Part shown: piece after piece, positions 6,801 through 9,868 of the stretch
How the letters are laid out: each line of letters starts with the position of its first letter
How positions within the stretch are numbered: the stretch's first letter is position 1
Source: Deltaproteobacteria bacterium
GTDB lineage: Bacteria; Desulfobacterota; Syntrophorhabdia; Syntrophorhabdales; Syntrophorhabdaceae
Direction: 5' to 3'
NCBI GenBank assembly: GCA_003506795.1
Contig: DNYO01000242.1
Span: forward strand, 1-9,868
DNA: 9,868 nt
Program-made: the position numbers and the translations under genes
The notes under the pieces: generated by a model
The model's input: only the letters and a program-made list of their open reading frames with translations
What the model was told of the DNA's origin: nothing
Databases searched by the model: none

Positions 6801-7994
6801 CTGGGCGGTGATCTCGTTCCGGACTATGTCGGCACCTATGAAATCCGCCGTGAGATAGCGCCCCGAACCCGTTGTACCGGAACCGATAATCTCCACTTTA
6901 TCACCGACTTCGTCTCCGATCTCGGCCAGACCTCTTTTGACAGCCTCCAGCGGCCTGCCTTCCGTCATGAGATATCTCTTGGACAGGATATTCCTTTCTT
7001 CATCGATAAGGACAAGGTTCGTGCTGATGGATCCGACGTCCACGCCCAGATAGACTTTCGTCTTTTCGGTGATGGGCTTCATGTCGTAGGCGATGTTCAT
7101 GTTCGCGGCGGATAGGGAAAGGGGTTCGTGGGTGGCATCGCTCCTCTTTTCGAGGAGGTATTCATTGAGCCTGTCGAGCCCGGCAAAGGTCACCTTGAGC
7201 GAAGGGTCATCCAGGACCGCATAAACAGCCCCGACCGCCGCCACGCAGGTATAATTCTCAGGTACAAAAAATGTCTCATCCGTCAGCTCAAAGACCTCTT
7301 TAATGGCGCCCCTCATACCGGCGTTCGCCGCGACACCGCCAATAAAGGCAACGGGTGTCCTCAAATCCTTCCCTTTGGTGATGTTGCCTTTGAAATTCCG
7401 GGCCAGGGCGTAGCAAAGGCCCGCCACGATCTCGTAATCGGGTGTCGCGATCTGCTGGAGATGGATCATGTCCGACTTTGCAAAGACAGTGCACCGCCCC
7501 GCTATCCTGGGGATGTTCTTTGCCTTGAGGGCTACGTCGCTGAATTCCTCTATCGTAAACCTGAGCCTCGATGCCTGCTGGTCAAGAAAAGACCCGGTAC
7601 CCGCCGCGCAGAGGGCGTTCATCGAAAAGTCCTTCACGCGAAGCGGAGCGTTCTTTCTGCCCGAAGGCTCAAATATGATGAGCTTGGAATCTTCACCGCC
7701 GATGTCCACAACGCTTCCCGTCGATGGATACAAATGGCCCATTGCCCGTGATATGGCCACGATCTCATTGATGAAAGGAGCCCCGATAAGGGAAGCGAAC
7801 ACCTTCGCCCCGGTGCCCGTCGTGGAGATGAATTCCACATCGTAGGCGCCCACGGCCTCTTCAATAGTTTCTTTCGCCGCTACAAAAGGTTTCCCCTTAT
7901 GACGGATATAGCGCGACTTGACAACTTTCCGGTTTTCATTGACAATTGCTACGTTGACGCTCACGGAACCGATGTCTATGCCCAGTCTGTACAT
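3849..7994 (-). CDS. Fused 2-hydroxyacyl-CoA dehydratase / benzoyl-CoA reductase-type activase (tandem BadF/BadG ATPase plus DUF2229 and HgdB-like region)
   Basis: 1381 residues from the ATG at 7994. An upstream in-frame extension to 8207 is rejected because it precedes the predicted promoter and because GGGGGA (minus 8008-8003) sits eight bases before this ATG. Residues 1-270 and 312-570 are two ASKHA ATPase domains of the BadF/BadG/HgdC family: phosphate loops DIGS (7-10) and DVGS (319-322), DIGGEDSK (97-104) and EIGGQDSK (414-421). Each carries the cysteine pair that in homodimeric HgdC ligates a bridging [4Fe-4S] cluster: Cys129/Cys168 and Cys439/Cys479. Residues about 590-800 match the DUF2229 type (Cys596, 599, 603, 622, 709, 751), and the rest is an HgdB-like cysteine-containing region (Cys923, 1039, 1042, 1074, 1330). 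Family enzymes use ATP hydrolysis to drive an electron to a very low potential. The substrate of these long fusions is, to my knowledge, not established. Cytoplasmic; no separate dehydratase subunits are in view. Confidence 0.93.
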   Translation of the reverse strand: MYRLGIDIGSVSVNVAIVNENRKVVKSRYIRHKGKPFVAAKETIEEAVGAYDVEFISTTGTGAKVFASLIGAPFINEIVAISRAMGHLYPSTGSVVDIGGEDSKLIIFEPSGRKNAPLRVKDFSMNALCAAGTGSFLDQQASRLRFTIEEFSDVALKAKNIPRIAGRCTVFAKSDMIHLQQIATPDYEIVAGLCYALARNFKGNITKGKDLRTPVAFIGGVAANAGMRGAIKEVFELTDETFFVPENYTCVAAVGAVYAVLDDPSLKVTFAGLDRLNEYLLEKRSDATHEPLSLSAANMNIAYDMKPITEKTKVYLGVDVGSISTNLVLIDEERNILSKRYLMTEGRPLEAVKRGLAEIGDEVGDKVEIIGSGTTGSGRYLTADFIGADIVRNEITAQAQAAIDIDPSVDTVFEIGGQDSKYISVDNGVIVDFEMNKACAAGTGSFLEEQAERLDISIKEEFGALALSSKKPVKMGERCTVFIESDVIHQQQRGADREDIVSGLAYSIVQNYLNKVVVDRRVGKRIFFQGGTAFNKGVVAAFEKVLGMPITVPPHHDVTGAIGVAILAMKEKTWEKSGFKGFDLSKRPYTVDTFECKGCENLCEIRKVIVENETPLYYGSRCEKYDVVRRGEKKDMADLFSMREEILNEIYDRKAGTRTIGIPKVLHMHELLPFWKSFLTELGFDVVVSDMTNKKTVRDGVENIIVESCFPIKLAHGHVVNLLQKGIDNIFIPSVISLKKPSKHARNSFACPYAQSLPYTIKGSINFEDKGASVMTPIIRFGEGNDIVLNDLAEYFKPYKISKRNVKKAFDAAIQVQDSFYRRLTEMGSAFLYSMKENDKVMVIIGRPYNSADAGANLNIHKKLLSLGVPAIPMDMLPVNEMIEDPADLEHMYWGYGQKILRAARAVKNNRNLYAIYVTSFGCGPDSFIAHFFKRIMGNKPYLSLEIDEHSADAGVVTRLEAFLDSINNARFDEEIIERTVTPFAINGQRRKIYVPYMSDHSRTLAAAFRACGVDAEVMKESTEETVLVGRKFTSGKECYPCILTTGDMLRTARSDAFDPDRSAFFMPSGEGPCRFGQYNRFHRMVLDEAGFTNVPIYAPNQDHRFYKELDIVGGKFTRLGWRAVVAADLLTKILHEMRPYETTPGETDRVYDEALSRVCRCIENGAGDIDTVLKDVLGKFSAIERRQEKRPTIGLVGEIYIRSNKFSNSQLIRTVEDLGGVVWLAPVSEWISYVNYTGKRKSRKRDTLLGVLGFIITQYIQNKDEHLMEDIFVPFIKYGPEPKIKDILEKASPYIHDSFEGEAVLTVGKSVDFAHKGVAGIINAMPFTCMPGTVSSAIMRLIQNNHDLPVINIAYDGQGSTNILTRLEAFMHQVKEHARD

Positions 7995-8002
7995 TTCGTC
8001 TT

Positions 8003-8008
8003 TCCCCC
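8003..8008 (-). promoter_or_regulatory. Ribosome binding site that decides the activase start
   Basis: GGGGGA on the minus strand, eight bases before the ATG at 7994. The alternative ATG at 8012 (giving an extra MWGKDE) has no purine-rich site, and the far upstream start at 8207 lies beyond the promoter. The protein then begins directly with the ATPase strand MYRLGIDIGS, as family members do. Confidence 0.7.
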
Positions 8009-8027
8009 ACATGGCAACTCGGCTGGA

Positions 8028-8056
8028 TTTTATGGGAATGTTGTGATAAGTATAAT
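8028..8056 (+). promoter_or_regulatory. Predicted promoter for the acylphosphatase-siroheme-ccsA operon
   Basis: A perfect -10 TATAAT at 8051-8056 on the plus strand with a poor -35 (TTTTAT, 8028-8033) 17 bases upstream. Transcription would begin near 8063, giving a leader of about 78 bases to the ATG at 8141. The -10 overlaps that of the divergent promoter by four bases (8051-8054), so the two promoters should compete. The weak -35 suggests an activator or low activity. Confidence 0.4.
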
Positions 8057-8077
8057 ACAAAAAACCTTTACCAACAA
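8049..8077 (-). promoter_or_regulatory. Predicted sigma-70 promoter for the activase-transporter unit
   Basis: Read on the minus strand: -35 TTGTTG (8077-8072), a 17-base spacer, and -10 TATACT (8054-8049). The predicted start of transcription is near 8042, leaving a leader of about 48 bases before the ATG at 7994. The -10 matches the consensus in five of six positions and the -35 in four of six. Confidence 0.55.
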
Positions 8078-8140
8078 TAAAATGTTTACAGACGGGCGTT
8101 GGCGTGGTTTTGGTATACGGAGGTTCTTCTTTTTGGCGCA

Positions 8141-8416
8141 ATGAAAGCACGGGCACATATAATGGTCCACGGCATAGTTCAGGGCGTGTACTTTCGTTAC
8201 AGCACACAGAGGGAGGCGCAGAGTCTCGGCCTTACAGGATGGGTCAGGAATATCCCTGACGGCGGCGTTGAGATGGTCTGCGAAGGACCCAAAGACGCTG
8301 TCGAGAAGCTGGTCCAGTGGTCGCGTAGCGGCCCTCGCGGCGCCCTTGTCGAACATGCCGACGTCTCCTGGGAAGATTATACCGGTGGGTTTCTTACCTT
8401 TGAAATCAGATACTGA
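8141..8416 (+). CDS. acyP: Acylphosphatase
   Basis: 91 residues, the normal length of this small alpha/beta enzyme, which hydrolyses acyl phosphates such as carbamoyl phosphate or acetyl phosphate in the cytoplasm. Family motifs are clear: HGIVQGVYFR with the catalytic Arg19, and TGWVRNIPDGGVE with the catalytic Asn37. The ATG at 8141 gives the standard N-terminus a few residues before the first strand (RAHIMVHG). The only good ribosome site, GGAGGT at 8119-8124, is 16 bases away, longer than usual, and no nearer in-frame start codon was found, so initiation may be weak. It is the first gene of the right-hand operon and its 3' end overlaps the next gene. A physiological link to siroheme or heme synthesis is not known to me; the pairing may be only positional. 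Confidence 0.92.
   Translation: MKARAHIMVHGIVQGVYFRYSTQREAQSLGLTGWVRNIPDGGVEMVCEGPKDAVEKLVQWSRSGPRGALVEHADVSWEDYTGGFLTFEIRY
8384..8402 (+). promoter_or_regulatory. Ribosome site and TTG start for the precorrin-2 dehydrogenase
   Basis: GGTGGG at 8384-8389, then ten bases, then TTG at 8400, all inside the acylphosphatase reading frame. No ATG lies nearer the conserved YYPLFLD segment than 8355. A TTG with an internal ribosome site suggests low, coupled translation. Confidence 0.45.
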
Positions 8417-9044
8417 CCGACATCACTATTATCCCCTGTTTCTGGACGTCGCCGGAAAGGAATGCCTGATCGTCGGCGGAGGAAGCGTCGCCGAACGAAA
8501 AGCCCTGATGCTTCTTAAGTTCCATGCCTCGGTCACGGTCATCAGCCCCCGGGCAACAAAGAAACTGGTACATCTGGCCGATACGGGCGCCATTCGCATC
8601 CTGCCGCGCACATACCGTTACGGTGATCTGGACAGGGCGGCTGTCGTCTTCGCCTGTACCGACGACAGAGATACCAACGGGGCCGTCAGGAAGGATGCCG
8701 CCGCCCGGGGCGTCCCTGTGAATGTTGTCGATAAACCGGAGGAATGCGATTTCATCGTTCCCTCCATCATCAAAAAAGGTGACATCACTATAGCCATATC
8801 CACATCAGGCCGTCTTCCCCTGGCATCGAAGAAACTGCGACAAGCCATCGAAAAAACGGTAACGAAAGATTATGTTGCCTATACCCGCATCATCGGCGCA
8901 TTGAGACAGCATCTCCTGGACACCGTTCCCGATGGAAGAAAACGCAGGACAATCATGAAGTATATCGCAGCCATGGATATCAGTGACGTGGTAAGGACGG
9001 GGCTTAAAGGTATGAAGAAAATCCTCGGTGACCGGGTGCGATGA
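8400..9044 (+). CDS. Precorrin-2 dehydrogenase / sirohydrochlorin ferrochelatase (siroheme synthase, CysG N-terminal/Met8 type)
   Basis: 214 residues from a proposed TTG start at 8400. It oxidises precorrin-2 to sirohydrochlorin with NAD+ and, in bifunctional relatives, inserts iron to give siroheme. The Rossmann motif CLIVGGGSVAERK spans residues 22-34, and NVVDKPEECDF (108-118) carries Asp111 at the position of the conserved catalytic aspartate of Met8-type enzymes (alignment from memory). SGRLP (135-139) is the usual Ser-Gly segment. The helical dimerisation region follows to the end. No methyltransferase domain is attached, so this is not a full CysG. The start is uncertain: GTG 8385 and ATG 8355 are in frame, but TTG 8400 has GGTGGG (8384-8389) ten bases upstream and gives the usual short leader before YYPLFLD. 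It overlaps the acylphosphatase 3' end by 17 bases and ends in ATGA with the next gene. Confidence 0.9.
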   Translation: MKSDTDRHHYYPLFLDVAGKECLIVGGGSVAERKALMLLKFHASVTVISPRATKKLVHLADTGAIRILPRTYRYGDLDRAAVVFACTDDRDTNGAVRKDAAARGVPVNVVDKPEECDFIVPSIIKKGDITIAISTSGRLPLASKKLRQAIEKTVTKDYVAYTRIIGALRQHLLDTVPDGRKRRTIMKYIAAMDISDVVRTGLKGMKKILGDRVR

Positions 9045-9856
9045 ACGTATACCTTTACTATGCAGCCCTCGGCCTTTATCTTGCCTCAACGTTCGTCTAT
9101 GCCCTGAGCCTCGCCGCAGACAAGAGCCGCCTCGAGAAACCGGGGTATTATCTCCTTGCGGCAGGTTTTGTAGTCCACTTCATATCCGCGCTGGCCCGTT
9201 ATTTCGAGGCCGGCTACACGCCTATCACAAACATTTATGAATCCCTTTCCTTCCTCGCCCTGTGCGTTGCCGGGTTCTATATCTACATCAGGAGGGCATA
9301 CCGCGTTCAGATGGTAGGAAGCATCATAGCGCCCCTTGTTTCCCTCATCGTTATCATGTCCCTCAATTTTCCCAGCGAAATCAAGCCCCTGATACCGGTG
9401 CTCAGGAGTGCATGGCTTCCCGTCCACGCCGTCCTTTCCTTTGTGGGCAACGGGATTTTCGTCGTCGGCTTCTTTATCTCCCTTCTCTATCTGGTCATTG
9501 AAAAAGAGATCAAGAGAAAGAAATCCTTTCTCTTTTCCGCCAGGTTTCCTTCCCTGGAGACCCTGGACAGGATCAACTACAGGTGCATGTCCCTTGGTTT
9601 TCCCTTCCTCACCGCTGGGATCATAACCGGTTCGATCTGGGCCGGTTTTGCGTGGGGCTCATATTGGAGGTGGGACCCTAAGGAGACGTGGTCGCTCATC
9701 ACATGGATAGTCTATGCGATCCTCTTTCATAACAGGCTCGCCCTCGGATGGCGGGGAAGAAAGACGGCATACATGATGATCCTCGGTTTCTTTCTCGTCC
9801 TTTTTACCTTCCTGGGGGTCAGCTTCCTCCTGCAAGGAAAGCATACATACATGTAA
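9041..9856 (+). CDS. ccsA: Cytochrome c biogenesis protein CcsA/CcsB type (HemX-like heme-handling membrane protein)
   Basis: 271 residues, about eight transmembrane helices (roughly 5-23, 36-55, 63-83, 92-108, 128-152, 187-205, 217-232, 241-263). The hallmark is the tryptophan-rich WWD segment WGSYWRWDPKETW at 205-217, which in system II cytochrome c assembly presents heme on the outer face of the membrane. His46, His129 and His230 lie in or beside helices where family members have heme-coordinating histidines. The PITNIYESL segment (61-69) is also typical. Its ATG overlaps the stop of the preceding gene as ATGA (9041-9044), so translation is coupled; only a weak GGG-containing site lies upstream. 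Together with the siroheme gene it fits a heme-supply cluster in which hemA often follows. It could be the short HemX-like version rather than a ResC/CcsA partner of ResB, since no ccs1/resB gene is in view. The stop is TAA at 9854-9856. Confidence 0.88.
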   Translation: MNVYLYYAALGLYLASTFVYALSLAADKSRLEKPGYYLLAAGFVVHFISALARYFEAGYTPITNIYESLSFLALCVAGFYIYIRRAYRVQMVGSIIAPLVSLIVIMSLNFPSEIKPLIPVLRSAWLPVHAVLSFVGNGIFVVGFFISLLYLVIEKEIKRKKSFLFSARFPSLETLDRINYRCMSLGFPFLTAGIITGSIWAGFAWGSYWRWDPKETWSLITWIVYAILFHNRLALGWRGRKTAYMMILGFFLVLFTFLGVSFLLQGKHTYM

Positions 9857-9858
9857 TT

Positions 9859-9868
9859 ATGAAAAGAC
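9859..9868 (+). CDS. Start of a next gene, 3' end outside window (hemA expected)
   Basis: An ATG at 9859 lies two bases after the ccsA stop codon and continues ATG AAA AGA to the window edge. AAGGAAAG, about 16 bases upstream within ccsA, could be its ribosome site. The gene identity cannot be read; hemA (glutamyl-tRNA reductase) is the usual follower of a siroheme/hemX pair in Desulfobacterota, a guess by context only. Confidence 0.3.

Noticed and set aside
7128..7751. 207-codon plus-strand open frame
   Set aside because: Antisense to the first ATPase domain of the activase; no recognisable motif and no ribosome site seen.
7995..8207. 71-residue N-terminal extension of the activase
   Set aside because: It would start upstream of the predicted promoter, overlap the acylphosphatase gene, and add residues not seen before the family's first ATPase strand.
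8268..8399. Longer N-terminus of the precorrin-2 dehydrogenase from the ATG at 8268
   Set aside because: It would overlap most of the acylphosphatase gene and adds a low-complexity leader absent from the usual domain; a start near 8400 is more typical.

Overview
The window looks like chromosomal DNA of a strictly anaerobic bacterium, most likely a Desulfobacterota (former Deltaproteobacteria) relative such as the Geobacter or Syntrophorhabdus/Syntrophus groups. This is an inference. It rests on a very long fused 2-hydroxyacyl-CoA dehydratase / benzoyl-CoA reductase-type activase, on a siroheme-synthesis gene coupled to a CcsA/HemX-type cytochrome c assembly gene, and on a class-typical glucose-6-phosphate isomerase. 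No rRNA, tRNA, CRISPR array, integrase or transposase gene is visible.

Layout. (1) Bases 1-565 (+): the C-terminal third of glucose-6-phosphate isomerase, cut by the window edge. (2) Bases 566-815: a gene-free convergent gap with two imperfect copies of a short GC-rich repeat and small inverted repeats. (3) Bases 2150-816 (-): a two-gene unit of a six-helix membrane protein followed by a predicted permuted papain-like cysteine-hydrolase protein. It is the most accessory-looking part of the window and recalls effector/immunity or membrane-linked hydrolase pairs. (4) Bases 2151-2559: about 410 bases without a convincing gene. (5) Bases 7994-2560 (-): a tightly coupled pair, a 1381-residue activase fusion and a CNNM/CorC-type transporter, joined by a TAATG overlap. 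(6) Bases 7995-8140: a compact divergent promoter region whose two predicted -10 boxes overlap. (7) Bases 8141 to the right edge (+): acylphosphatase, precorrin-2 dehydrogenase (siroheme synthesis) and CcsA/CcsB-type cytochrome c biogenesis protein, all overlapping, with an ATG two bases after the last stop that probably begins the next gene (hemA would be the expected neighbour).

How the genes fit together. The right-hand operon joins tetrapyrrole synthesis (siroheme branch) to heme export and attachment to c-type cytochromes. The divergently transcribed activase carries two ATPase domains, each with the two cysteines that in the known homodimeric activases hold a [4Fe-4S] cluster between subunits, followed by a cysteine-rich region related to the dehydratase/reductase side of such systems. 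It could be a self-contained ATP-driven low-potential electron donor and acceptor in one chain. Its exact substrate cannot be read from the sequence. The strongest leads for something undescribed are this fusion and the 816-2150 membrane/cysteine-hydrolase pair.
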